Below, in pieces: positions 18,965 through 26,979 of a stretch of DNA of 64,000 bases. The notes beneath the pieces were generated by a model that was given only the letters and a program-made list of their open reading frames with translations, ran no database searches and was not told where the DNA came from. The stretch is taken from positions 30,402 to 94,401 of the forward strand of contig JBBPIG010000001.1 in assembly GCA_038040445.1 (NCBI GenBank), in the 5' to 3' direction. The translations under genes were made by a program, and so were the position numbers. This stretch comes from Acidobacteriota bacterium (lineage in GTDB: Bacteria > Acidobacteriota > Blastocatellia > UBA7656). Each line of letters begins with the position of its first letter. Within the stretch, counting starts at the first letter, position 1.

Positions 18965-19234
18965 ATGAAGAAGAAGACAGATGAAGATTTGGATGAGCTG
19001 AGACCGGAGTACGACCTCCGGAAGCTGAAGTTTATCGGCCGTGGAATCTATGCCGAGCGATATCGCTCGGGCACCAACCTCGTGCTGTTGGACCCTGATG
19101 TCAGGAAAGCGTTTCCCGATGATGAATCTGTCAACGAAGCTTTGCGAGTGATCGCAAAGGCGGCGAAGAGCCAGCTTTCTCGCAACCGAAGAAGTTCGCC
19201 GAAGAGTCGGGGTCAAACATCACAAGCTCGCTAG
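18965..19234 (+). CDS. Small antitoxin-like hypothetical protein
   Basis: 89 residues: MKKKTDEDLDELRPEYDLRK, then FIGRGIYAERYRSGTNLVLL, DPDVRKAFPDDESVNEALRV and a basic tail. The pattern of a short strand pair followed by DPDVxxxFPDxExVNEALR is common in small proteins beside toxin genes. No toxin partner is next to it. ATG 18965 was preferred to an upstream GTG (18929) that overlaps the molybdenum subunit. It lies between two versions of the same 3' coding end, so it looks like an insertion. Confidence 0.65.
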   Translation: MKKKTDEDLDELRPEYDLRKLKFIGRGIYAERYRSGTNLVLLDPDVRKAFPDDESVNEALRVIAKAAKSQLSRNRRSSPKSRGQTSQAR

Positions 19235-19244
19235 TCAAGAGTGA

Positions 19245-19313
19245 GTGCCGACTCCTGCTGAAGGCGGAGATGGAAGGGAATTGCCGCAGGTAGCTGTGCA
19301 TGTGAGAGACTAA
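19245..19313 (+). pseudogene. Diverged duplicate of the 3' end of the molybdenum subunit gene
   Basis: In frame this stretch encodes VPTPAEGGDGRELPQVAVHV-RD and a stop, against VPTPAEGGDGKELPRVAVHS at 18870-18932. About ten of 60 bases differ, mostly at third codon positions. It carries no start and cannot be a gene by itself. It may be the original or a related allele's end, displaced by insertion of the 18965-19234 gene. Confidence 0.8.
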
Positions 19314-19340
19314 CGTAGATTGGTTGATGGGAGGCCGAGC

Positions 19341-19586
19341 ATGCAAACGAAGAAGGTCGTTAGGAAGCACAAACGAGAGAACCGAACCTTCACTGTACTG
19401 ATTGAACAAGATGAAGATGGTTATTATGTCGCAACAGTGCCCGCACTAAAGAGTTGCTACGCGCAAGCGAAGACAGTCGAAGCTCTTTATCCGCGGATCA
19501 GAGAGGTGATAGCGCTTTGCTTGGAAGAGGAAGATCCCATTCCTATGAAATTCATCGGAGTACAGCAACTCCAGTTTAGCAATTAA
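19341..19586 (+). CDS. hicB: HicB-type antitoxin
   Basis: 81 residues. The partial RNase H-like fold of HicB is clear: RTFTVLIEQDEDGYYVATVP, ALKSCYAQAKTVEALYPRIR and EVIALCLEEEDP. It lacks the usual C-terminal DNA-binding helix, as many short HicB proteins do. ATG 19341 has GGGAGG at 19329-19334. A broken hicA follows, in the less common B-A order. HicB normally neutralises the HicA mRNA interferase. Confidence 0.85.
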   Translation: MQTKKVVRKHKRENRTFTVLIEQDEDGYYVATVPALKSCYAQAKTVEALYPRIREVIALCLEEEDPIPMKFIGVQQLQFSN

Positions 19587-19602
19587 ACACGGAACGCCTC
19601 GT

Positions 19603-19834
19603 ATGCCCAGAATGCCGACCGTTACATCCGCACTGATGATTGGGTTCTTGAAGAGCCTGCTTCAAGCAATCCAGACAGAAGGGCAGTCATAAGTTCTTCA
19701 GGCATTCTGATGGACGTACGGCGACCGTTCCGTTTCACAAAGGTGAGGATCTTGGAAGAGGATTGACGGAGAAGATTCTCAAGGACACTGACGTAACAAG
19801 GGATGATTTTCTAAAATGGCGCGAGCGGCGCTGA
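19603..19834 (+). pseudogene. hicA: hicA toxin with a 2-bp frameshift
   Basis: From ATG 19603 the frame reads MPRMPTVTSALMIGFLKSL, then shifts. In the +1 frame the sequence continues FKQSRQKGSHKFFRHSDG, RTATVPFHKGEDLGRGL and TEKILKDTDVTRDDFLKW, ending at TGA 19832-19834. The break is at about 19659-19661, where two bases (probably GG of a Gly codon) are missing. The catalytic His motif GSHKFFRH is intact. The lesion is either true inactivation of the toxin or a sequence error; the paired hicB is intact. Confidence 0.8.
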
Positions 19835-19887
19835 TACGTTGCCGTTCTAGTTCGGGCTGTTAAGCGCGGGAGCGAGCTCAACATACG

Positions 19888-20883
19888 ATGATGCGACTAC
19901 CCAAATTCACCTACCGCGTGCCGAGGACGGTTTCGGACGCGGTGAAGATGGTTGGTGACGCCGGCGCTGACGCGATGTTTGTTGCCGGCGGGACCGACCT
20001 CTATCCGAATATGAAACGCCGCCAGCAGACGCCGAAGACGGTCATCTCAGTGACCCGTCTCGGCGAGCTTCATCAAATTCAGGGCGACGCAATTACGGGA
20101 ATGGTGATCGGCTCCTCGGTTTCATTGACCGAGTTATGTGACCACCCGACTGTCAATCGGGACTTTGGATTTGTCGCGGATGCCGCGCGGCTGATATCGA
20201 CGCCGATTCTTCGAAACATGGGAACAATCGGCGGCAATCTTCTTCTCGACACCCGCTGCAATTATTACGATCAGAATTACGAGTGGCGCAAGGGCATCAA
20301 CTTTTGCATGAAAAAAGACGGAGAGATTTGCTGGGTCGCGCCTTCGAGTCCGAAATGCTGGGCCGTTCAGTCGTCTGATCTTGCGCCGGTGATGGTCGCG
20401 ATCGGCGCGAAGGTGAAACTCGTATCCGAGAGCGGCGAGCGCATGCTTGACGCGGCCGATCTTTACAAAGACGACGGGATTGACTATCTACGCAAGCGGC
20501 CGGATGAGCTGCTGACCGAGATCCATCTGCCGCCGCGCAACGGAATGCGGGCCGTCTACAAGAAGCTGCGTCGTCGCGGCGCCTTTGACTTTCCGGTTCT
20601 TGGAGTGGCAGCGGCTCTTGACGTTGCCGACGACGGAACCGTGCGCGCAGCGAAGCTTATCCTCGGCGGCGTTGCGCCATCTCCGATTGAAGTGACCGAA
20701 GCTCAACAAGCACTCATAGGAGAACGCTTCGATCAGGAGAGAATCAACGCGGCTGCGGAAGCGTGCTACTTGAAGGCTCGCCCGCTCGACAACACCGACT
20801 TCGTAATGGGTTGGCGCAAACAGATGGCCCGTCCGTTTGTGCAGCGCGCGCTTGAGGAGTTAAAGCGCCATCTGACTGTGTGA
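19888..20883 (+). CDS. Molybdenum hydroxylase FAD subunit with 4-HBCR-type [4Fe-4S] insertion
   Basis: 331 residues. FAD-binding motifs are AMFVAGGTDLYPNMKRR and RNMGTIGGNLLLDTRC. The insertion after it has four Cys: RCNYYDQ, INFCMKK, EICWVAP and PKCWAVQ. This insertion is known from 4-hydroxybenzoyl-CoA reductase beta subunits, where it holds an extra [4Fe-4S] cluster; ordinary xanthine or CO dehydrogenases lack it. It completes the enzyme with the subunits at 15221 and 16500. Tandem ATGs at 19888 and 19891 are both possible. The separation from the large subunit by toxin-antitoxin-like genes is unusual. Confidence 0.9.
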   Translation: MMRLPKFTYRVPRTVSDAVKMVGDAGADAMFVAGGTDLYPNMKRRQQTPKTVISVTRLGELHQIQGDAITGMVIGSSVSLTELCDHPTVNRDFGFVADAARLISTPILRNMGTIGGNLLLDTRCNYYDQNYEWRKGINFCMKKDGEICWVAPSSPKCWAVQSSDLAPVMVAIGAKVKLVSESGERMLDAADLYKDDGIDYLRKRPDELLTEIHLPPRNGMRAVYKKLRRRGAFDFPVLGVAAALDVADDGTVRAAKLILGGVAPSPIEVTEAQQALIGERFDQERINAAAEACYLKARPLDNTDFVMGWRKQMARPFVQRALEELKRHLTV

Positions 20884-21122
20884 AATCGGAAGACCACCCA
20901 CAGCGTGGTGGATCGTTCAAATCCAGCCTACACGAAAAGCAGTCCGCCTCTCCCGTTGCGAGAATGTCTCAGCACCAAAATCAGTTTGACTTCGAGCGCT
21001 CCCATAAACATCATGCTGCCGAGCGAGTCCCAAGGGTTGAGGCTCGAGAGACTTCCTCACTTCACTTGTGTGCCCATCGCTATAGACGAAACACCTCTCC
21101 CGATCGGGTTGTATTGAATCCG

Positions 21123-21141
21123 AAGGCGAAGCGCCTTTCTT
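21123..21141 (+). terminator. Weak candidate terminator before qhpA
   Basis: AAGGCG-AAG-CGCCTT forms a 6-bp stem with a 3-nt loop, followed by TCTT. It is short and lacks a proper T-tract. It would separate the molybdenum operon from the Qhp operon. The rest of 20884-21167 shows no convincing gene. Confidence 0.3.
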
Positions 21142-21167
21142 GAACCTGAGCGTTTGTCGAGGTCCCG

Positions 21168-22910
21168 ATGAATGCATTAAAGCGATTCGTTGTTGCGGCG
21201 TTCCTGCTCTCGCCGCTGCTTCTCACGTTCACCGCGCGGTCACAGTCTCAGACTCAACCGGCGCAGCCCCCGGCAACCGACGACAAATCGAAAGAGGCCG
21301 CCGAAGAAGGTATCCCTGTCACGAACCAGCTAGTAATCGACCGCTGCTCGTCGTGTCACAAGAAGGATGAGAAGGGCCGCCTCACTCGAATCTCCTTTGA
21401 GCGCACGACTCCGGAGGGATGGCAACAGGTCATCAAGCGGATGATTCGGCTCAACGGCCTCACGCTCAGTCCGGAGGAGGCCAGGCAGATCGTCAAGTAC
21501 TTGAGCAACAATCACGGGCTTGCGCCTGAAGAAGCCAAGCCTGCGTTCTACGAAGCTGAAAAACGGGTCATCGACGAGAAGTTGCCTGACGAGAGCCTGC
21601 GAGCTACGTGCGTGATATGTCACAGTCTTGGGAGGGTCCTCTCGCAGCGTCGCTCGAAAGAAGAGTGGGAGCTGTTGGGGAACATGCACGTTGGGCTCTT
21701 TCCGGTTGTGCAGTTTCAGGGTTTCTATCGTTTCCCGCAGCCTGCTGGCGCGCCGCCTCCGACCGACCCCGATCAGCGACATCCGCTGGATAAGTCGCTC
21801 GACTACCTGGCCAAGAACTATCCGCTCACCACGCCCGAGTGGGGCGCGTGGCGCGCGAATATGCGAGCGCCCAGACTCCAGGGACGCTGGCTGGTCAGCG
21901 CCTATCAAGTCGGCAGCGGTCAGATCTACGGAGAGATGATAGTTGAGCCGGCTCAGGTTGAAGACGAGTTCACTACCAAGCTCAAGCTGCGCTATGTCAA
22001 AGACGGTTCGACCGTGACCCGGGCCGGTCGCGGGATCGTGTACTCGGGCTATAGCTGGCGCGGGCGCGCGACCTCGAGCGACGGCAAGGAGCCGGGCGAG
22101 AATCGCGAAGCGATGCTCGTGTCGCGCGACTGGACGACAATGGAAGGTCGCTGGTTTTGGGGCGCGTACGATGAGTTCGGCATCGACGTGACTCTACGAA
22201 GAATCACCGCCGAACCGTTGATCGCCGGAGTTGATCGCGTGGGGCTCAAGTCGCCCTCGACCGGTGTTCAGGTACACGTCTATGGAGCCAACCTCCCAAG
22301 CGACATCAAAGCCGACGAAATCGACTTCGGCCCAGGCGTGAAGATCAAGCGAGTCGTCAGCGCGAAGAGCGACGACGTGACGGTTGAAGTTGACGTTGTC
22401 GAAGGCTCGGCGAACGGCTACCGCGATATTTCGCTTCGCAGATATTTCGCGCCGCGCGCGGTCGCCGTTTTCGATAAGGTCGACTACATCAAGGTCAACC
22501 CTGACGCTGGAATGGCCCGGGTGGGCGGCGTGGCCTTCCCGAAGCAGTTTCAGCAATTCGGCGCCGTCGCTTACAATCGCGGTCCCGACGGAAAGCCCCA
22601 GACTCCCGACGATGTCAGTCTGGGAATCGCCGACGTCGAATGGTCGATAGACGAGTTCCCCGCGACGTTCGATGATGACGACAAGGACTTCGTAGGCGCG
22701 CTTTCCGGCAATGGGTTGTTCACCCCCGCGGTGGACGGGCCAAATCCCAAGCGGAAAAAAGGTGTTAACAACTACGGCGACGTGTGGGTTGTCGCCACCT
22801 ATAAACCAAGAGATGCCGCGAAAGATGCCCAGCCCTTGAAGGCGCGGTCTTATCTTGTTGTAACCGTCCCGCTCTACGTGAAGTGGGACCAACCGGAGGT
22901 GTCTCGATGA
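21168..22910 (+). CDS. qhpA: Quinohemoprotein amine dehydrogenase alpha subunit (dihaem)
   Basis: 580 residues. A signal peptide (FVVAAFLLSPLLLTFTARS) is followed by an N-terminal dihaem region with C60-SS-C63-H64 and C148-VI-C151-H152. The remainder is beta-rich (RLQGRWLVSAYQVGSGQIYG, VHVYGANLP, FRR-type immunoglobulin-like domains), as in the 60-kDa alpha subunit of quinohemoprotein amine dehydrogenase. The subunit carries electrons from the CTQ cofactor of the gamma subunit to a periplasmic acceptor. The stop overlaps the qhpD start (ATGA). The following rSAM and gamma genes make this identification firm. Confidence 0.93.
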   Translation: MNALKRFVVAAFLLSPLLLTFTARSQSQTQPAQPPATDDKSKEAAEEGIPVTNQLVIDRCSSCHKKDEKGRLTRISFERTTPEGWQQVIKRMIRLNGLTLSPEEARQIVKYLSNNHGLAPEEAKPAFYEAEKRVIDEKLPDESLRATCVICHSLGRVLSQRRSKEEWELLGNMHVGLFPVVQFQGFYRFPQPAGAPPPTDPDQRHPLDKSLDYLAKNYPLTTPEWGAWRANMRAPRLQGRWLVSAYQVGSGQIYGEMIVEPAQVEDEFTTKLKLRYVKDGSTVTRAGRGIVYSGYSWRGRATSSDGKEPGENREAMLVSRDWTTMEGRWFWGAYDEFGIDVTLRRITAEPLIAGVDRVGLKSPSTGVQVHVYGANLPSDIKADEIDFGPGVKIKRVVSAKSDDVTVEVDVVEGSANGYRDISLRRYFAPRAVAVFDKVDYIKVNPDAGMARVGGVAFPKQFQQFGAVAYNRGPDGKPQTPDDVSLGIADVEWSIDEFPATFDDDDKDFVGALSGNGLFTPAVDGPNPKRKKGVNNYGDVWVVATYKPRDAAKDAQPLKARSYLVVTVPLYVKWDQPEVSR

Positions 22911-24340
22911 GCGCTTATCGACAAGGCGAGTTTCACGCATTTGAAGGCGGAGGACAGAGCTATCTTTACCTGGTTCCAAGCGCTGCGATTTTTGCGCTTG
23001 AAGACCTGTCTGGCGCGGTGCTCGATCTGCTCAAGGACCGCGAGCTGACCAGGGACCAGATTGTTGACGAACTTATGGGCGCCGGATATGCGCGCGCGAA
23101 TATCGAGGAAACTCTCGAAGAACTTCATCAGGCGCATGCGATTGCGCTGGGCGAAGGGTTCGTCGAGCCGAGACTGGAAGCGCCGCAGCAACCGTTCCCG
23201 CTTCAGACGGTTGTCATGAACGTGACCAATCAGTGCAATCTGAGTTGTTCGTATTGCTACGAGTACGGCGAAGACCGCATCGCAACGCCCGAAGGCAAGA
23301 CGAAGTTCATGAGCGAGGAGACCGCTCGCGGGACGGTGGACTTCCTGCTGAATCAATCGCCCGGACGCCGCATGGTCCATCTAACCTTTTTCGGCGGCGA
23401 GACCTTGCTCAACTTCAAAGTCGTGAAGTCCACGATTGAATACGCGCGCACCAAAGCGGCTGAGATGGGCAAGTACATCGACTTCAGCATGACCACCAAC
23501 GCGACGATGTTGACTTCGGAGATTATAAGCTTTCTCGCCGAGAACAACGTGGGCGTGACGGTCAGCATAGACGGCCCGAAAGAATCGAACGATCGCTTTC
23601 GCGTCTTTCACAACGGGAAGGGAAGCTATGACGTGATCGCCCCGAAGATCAAAGAGCTGGTGAAAGTTCACCGCTCGCGGCCGATCGGCGCGCGGGTGAC
23701 GCTGACGGCTCAGGTGATCGACGTGAAAAAGATATTTCGTCACCTGACGGAAGAGATGGGATTCGACGAGGTCGGGTTCGCGCCCGTAACCACGTCGCCC
23801 GTGCGGCTGTACGCAATCGGCAACACGGGACTCGATCACGTGCTCGATCAGTTCACGGAGCTTGCCGGCGAGTATCTCGACTATGCGCTTGAAAACAAGC
23901 ATCACGGATTTTCTAACGTCAACGACACGCTTCAAGAACTGCACCAGGGAGTGAGCAAGGCTTATCCGTGTGGCGCGGGGCTTGGGCTGCTGGGAGTTGC
24001 GCCGTCGGGCGATATCGGACTTTGCCATCGGTTTGTTGATTCGCCGGCGGGGAAGCTTGGGCACATCGATACGGGCATTGATCGCGAAGCGCAGGCCGAA
24101 CACCTCAATCGCGCTCACATCAATACCAAGTACGACTGTCATACTTGCTGGGCGCGGCCGGTTTGTTCGGGCGGCTGTTATCACGAAGCTTACGTCCGCT
24201 ACGGTGACACCTCACATGCGAATTTGCACTATTGCGATTGGATTCGCGGATGGACTGATGTGTGTTTGCGAATCTACGGCGAGATCGCCGCGCGCAATCC
24301 GAAGTATCTCGAGCGGTTCGATGAAAGGAAAGCCATATGA
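22907..24340 (+). CDS. qhpD: Radical SAM maturase of QHNDH gamma subunit
   Basis: 477 residues. QhpD forms the Cys-to-Asp/Glu thioether cross-links in the gamma subunit, in the cytoplasm. An N-terminal PqqD-like part (residues about 1-90) precedes the radical SAM motif C110-NLS-C114-SY-C117. TFFGGETLLNF is the SAM-binding GGE region. C-terminal auxiliary-cluster Cys are in CGAGLGLLG, LCHRF, YDCHTCWARPVCSGGC and LHYCDW. ATG 22907 overlaps the qhpA stop and follows GGAGG. The stop overlaps the qhpC start, so maturase and substrate peptide are coupled. Confidence 0.95.
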   Translation: MSAYRQGEFHAFEGGGQSYLYLVPSAAIFALEDLSGAVLDLLKDRELTRDQIVDELMGAGYARANIEETLEELHQAHAIALGEGFVEPRLEAPQQPFPLQTVVMNVTNQCNLSCSYCYEYGEDRIATPEGKTKFMSEETARGTVDFLLNQSPGRRMVHLTFFGGETLLNFKVVKSTIEYARTKAAEMGKYIDFSMTTNATMLTSEIISFLAENNVGVTVSIDGPKESNDRFRVFHNGKGSYDVIAPKIKELVKVHRSRPIGARVTLTAQVIDVKKIFRHLTEEMGFDEVGFAPVTTSPVRLYAIGNTGLDHVLDQFTELAGEYLDYALENKHHGFSNVNDTLQELHQGVSKAYPCGAGLGLLGVAPSGDIGLCHRFVDSPAGKLGHIDTGIDREAQAEHLNRAHINTKYDCHTCWARPVCSGGCYHEAYVRYGDTSHANLHYCDWIRGWTDVCLRIYGEIAARNPKYLERFDERKAI

Positions 24341-24672
24341 AACACCTGAAAGCCATCAACCGGAAGGCCCGGCGAGTGGAGGAGTTTATCGCCTCGGAGT
24401 ACGGCGACGTTCACGCGCTTCAACAGCCTCCCCCGCAGCGGCCTCATTATCCGCTCGGCTGTTCGCTGGTTTTTTCGCCGGGATGGGAAACGGACTCGGC
24501 GGGAGGAACCGCTGGATTGTGCCAGCCGGTTGAGCGCGATCTGTACGATTGCTACATCACTTGCTTCTGGCCGGCTCAGGTGCCCGACCATTTCAACAAC
24601 TATCCGGATTGGACCAGCAAGTGCGCGAGCGCGACGAAGGATTGGCGGAACATCGATCTGGTCTTTCCGTGA
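24337..24672 (+). CDS. qhpC: QHNDH gamma subunit precursor (CTQ-bearing, multiply cross-linked)
   Basis: 111 residues. An unusual leader of about 35 residues (MKHLKAINRKARRVEEFIAS...) precedes the core. All cross-link residues known in Paracoccus and Pseudomonas gamma subunits are present at exact spacing: C42-E51, C62-D68 and C76-D84 for thioethers, and C72-W78 for cysteine tryptophylquinone. These correspond to mature 7-16, 27-33, 41-49 and 37-43. The motif WPAQVPD and PDWT follow. An extra Cys near the C-terminus (TSKCAS) has no known role. It is modified by QhpD, then hydroxylated, trimmed by QhpE and exported. Confidence 0.96.
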   Translation: MKHLKAINRKARRVEEFIASEYGDVHALQQPPPQRPHYPLGCSLVFSPGWETDSAGGTAGLCQPVERDLYDCYITCFWPAQVPDHFNNYPDWTSKCASATKDWRNIDLVFP

Positions 24673-24763
24673 AGAAGGCAAAGAGCAAAGGGCAAAGAGC
24701 TAAGAGAACGCTGTGCCCTTCGCGCTTCGCCCTTTGCGCTTTGCCCTTTGCGCTTTGCCACTA
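24673..24763. repeat. GGCAAAGAGCAAAGGG / CCCTTTGCGCTTTGCC fold-back repeat between qhpC and qhpB
   Basis: It starts on the base after the qhpC stop. The purine arm is about 24675-24701 and the pyrimidine arm 24728-24760. Loop words TAAGAGAACGCTGTGCCC lie between. It belongs to the same class as the repeat inside sco1. It may set different transcript levels of qhpC and qhpB. Confidence 0.88.
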
Positions 24764-24776
24764 TCGGAGGTCCCGA

Positions 24777-25883
24777 ATGCGAATCAAACTTTCTCTCATA
24801 GCGGTTTTGCTTCTTGTTGTCGCGCCGGCCTACGCGCAGCAACCAAGCCAACCCACCGGTGCTCTGATGTACCTCGGCACCTGGCCCAATAAGATCCTGG
24901 TTATTGATGAAGCCAAGCAACAGGTGATCGACGAGATCAAACTCGAGACCGGCGCGCCTCTCCAGGTCGTGCTCGCTCAAGACAAGAAGAAGCTGTTCAT
25001 TCTTACAACCAAGATGGGAATCGAAGTGGTCGACCTCGCTACGCGAAAAGTCACCAGCCATTTCGACCTCAACGAAGGCAATCGCCGAGTATATCCGTTA
25101 GGCGCGGCGCCCGACCCTCTGGGCAAATACATCTACGCCACATTGCGGACCTCTATCAAGGAGATTGACCGCTACAAGATTGAGAAGCCCAAGTTTGTGG
25201 TGATCGATCTGGAGCAAAAGAAGATCACCAAGACTTTCGATTTCCCAAAGGAGTTCGATCAGGGCTTCGGGTTCTTCGCCGGCTACAAAGTCTCGCCCGA
25301 CGGAAAGCTGTTGTACGTGTTCAAGGAAGATATCCTGATCTTCGATCTGACCAATTTCAAGCAGGTCGACAAGATCGAGCTTTCAAAGCCGCTCTACCCC
25401 GGGCTGTTTCCGATAAACGTGCGGGGCGACGACGATCCAAATGAGGAACCGGGCTACGTCACATCGGTGTTCAATGCCACCGATCCAGTCGTGCGGCGCG
25501 CGATATTTGGCATCGCCAGGATAAACCTGTTAACGAAGAATGTGGATTTCACCCCGATAGGTCCTGCAGCGCCTATGAACAGGTTCTATCTGACGCCGGA
25601 TCGGAAGAAGGGCTACACGGTTACGTTCAGCGGGCAGGGTGGAAACCGGCGGACTGAGTTTTGGGTGTTCGACGTCACCGCTCGAAAGGTGATCAAGAAG
25701 CTCGAGTTCGAGAGCCGTGCGCGATTTAATTTCGCAGTAAGCGGCGACGGGCGCAAGCTTTACATCTACGGCGCGGGGCCGACGATCGAGATTTACGATG
25801 CCGATACGTTGACGCTGGAGAAGACAATAACGCTCGACGGCGACGCGATCACGCAATTGCTGGTTCTTCGTCCTCAATCTTAG
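24777..25883 (+). CDS. qhpB: Quinohemoprotein amine dehydrogenase beta subunit (beta-propeller)
   Basis: 368 residues. A clear signal peptide RIKLSLIAVLLLVVAPAYA is followed by YVTN-type propeller blades (GTWPNKILVIDEAKQQVID, YKVSPDGKLLYVFKEDI, NFAVSGDGRKLYIYGAG). The seven-bladed beta subunit forms part of the active-site cleft in the periplasm. ATG 24777 follows GGAGG nine bases upstream; the open frame extends upstream through the repeat but would add a non-signal peptide. Order qhpA-D-C-B is as in known operons. Confidence 0.92.
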   Translation: MRIKLSLIAVLLLVVAPAYAQQPSQPTGALMYLGTWPNKILVIDEAKQQVIDEIKLETGAPLQVVLAQDKKKLFILTTKMGIEVVDLATRKVTSHFDLNEGNRRVYPLGAAPDPLGKYIYATLRTSIKEIDRYKIEKPKFVVIDLEQKKITKTFDFPKEFDQGFGFFAGYKVSPDGKLLYVFKEDILIFDLTNFKQVDKIELSKPLYPGLFPINVRGDDDPNEEPGYVTSVFNATDPVVRRAIFGIARINLLTKNVDFTPIGPAAPMNRFYLTPDRKKGYTVTFSGQGGNRRTEFWVFDVTARKVIKKLEFESRARFNFAVSGDGRKLYIYGAGPTIEIYDADTLTLEKTITLDGDAITQLLVLRPQS

Positions 25884-25904
25884 AGGTCAGCCGAGTTGAA
25901 GATA

Positions 25905-25994
25905 CCTGTACGGGCGTCCCTCCGCGTGGCGCCCTCCTTCCTCCTAAGAGCGTCTCACAACGAAGGGGCGCCCGCGGAGGGACGCCCGTACAGG
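25905..25994. repeat. CCTGTACGGGCGTCCCTCCGC fold-back repeat
   Basis: The left arm 25905-25934 and right arm 25963-25994 are complementary for about 28 bases with one or two mismatches (ACGGGCGTCCCTCCGCG against CGCGGAGGGACGCCCGT). The loop is about 30 nt. It lies between qhpB and the first U32 gene. It could act as a strong transcript hairpin. Confidence 0.92.
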
Positions 25995-26036
25995 TCGGCG
26001 TAAACACACTCTTGATCCGAGTCTTCCTTGAACCCT

Positions 26037-26975
26037 ATGGACTGGAGCATTCACGTCAGCAACGCAGCGGAAGTCAGGAGCGGCCTGAGCGCACTTGAGC
26101 CCGCGAGCTTCGACAGCGGGTCGAAACTCGCGCCTGTCGTTCAACTGACGCAGAGGCTCATTTACGAACTGTTTGGTCCGATTGCCTTCAGCCGTTGCGC
26201 TTACGGGAATGAGTTCTGCGAGCACTTGATTCCCTCGCCCGACCAGCTCGAAGCTGTTGTTACCGCGGCGCGCGACCGTGAAATCGGCCTCACCTTACTG
26301 ACGCCTTATGTGACCGATGCCGGGATAGATTTGCTCAGGCCTCTGTTCGAGGTGCTTAGCGCGAACGGCGAAAGCGAAGTCGTGTTCAACGATTGGGGCG
26401 TTTTGAATCTGCTTCGCCGTGAGTTTTCCGGCTTGAAGCCCGTTCAAGGGCGGTTGATGAACAAGTCCTTGCGCGATCCGCGCGTTACCGGCGTCTATGC
26501 TGCAAGCGACGCGCCGGCGCCGGCGCTCGTATCGCTGCGCCGCTCGAATCTGGACTGCGCCAGCTACACCGGATTCTTGTCGGGATTAGGAGTCGAGTCG
26601 GTTGAGGTGGACAATCTGCCGCAAGGCGTCGATCTGAGCTTCGCGGAAAACGGCGTGAAGGCTAGCGCGTACGTGCCCTTTGGGTTCATCAGCACGAGCC
26701 GCATCTGCATGGCGGCCGGTATTCACTACGATAAGCGCGACAAGTTCCAACCGGGAGCGCCTTGTCATCACGAGTGTCAGACTCATCTGCTCGAATATGC
26801 TTACACGAACACGCCGTTCGAGAACCGGGATCAGAAGTTCTACCTCAAGGGCAACAGTTATTTCTACGTTCACACGGAAGCGATGCTGCGCGGCCTGTTC
26901 GAGCAAGCTCGTGCCGGCCTCATCGACCGAATCGTTTTTCAACCACAGTTGCCTATGACGTGGGAGCGAGCTTGA
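26037..26975 (+). CDS. U32-family protein, UbiV-like cysteine pattern, in the qhp operon
   Basis: 312 residues from ATG 26037 (TTG 26028 is also open). Features are SRCAYGNEFCEHLIPS (C54, C61), a TIM-barrel-like middle, then C224-x18-C243-x3-C247 in SRICMAAG and APCHHECQTH. A single N-terminal Cys region combined with a late C-x(n)-C-x3-C resembles UbiV, the partner of UbiU in oxygen-independent ubiquinone hydroxylation. U32 proteins with Fe-S clusters hydroxylate aromatic or tRNA/rRNA substrates, some using prephenate. It sits five bases before a second U32 gene. A role in CTQ formation is inference; a peptidase role is less likely. Confidence 0.75.
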   Translation: MDWSIHVSNAAEVRSGLSALEPASFDSGSKLAPVVQLTQRLIYELFGPIAFSRCAYGNEFCEHLIPSPDQLEAVVTAARDREIGLTLLTPYVTDAGIDLLRPLFEVLSANGESEVVFNDWGVLNLLRREFSGLKPVQGRLMNKSLRDPRVTGVYAASDAPAPALVSLRRSNLDCASYTGFLSGLGVESVEVDNLPQGVDLSFAENGVKASAYVPFGFISTSRICMAAGIHYDKRDKFQPGAPCHHECQTHLLEYAYTNTPFENRDQKFYLKGNSYFYVHTEAMLRGLFEQARAGLIDRIVFQPQLPMTWERA

Positions 26976-26979
26976 AGTC

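Noticed and set aside
20904-20930. Possible tRNA T-arm (GTTCAAATCC)
   Set aside because: The flanking bases do not form the five-base stem and no acceptor or anticodon arm can be drawn.
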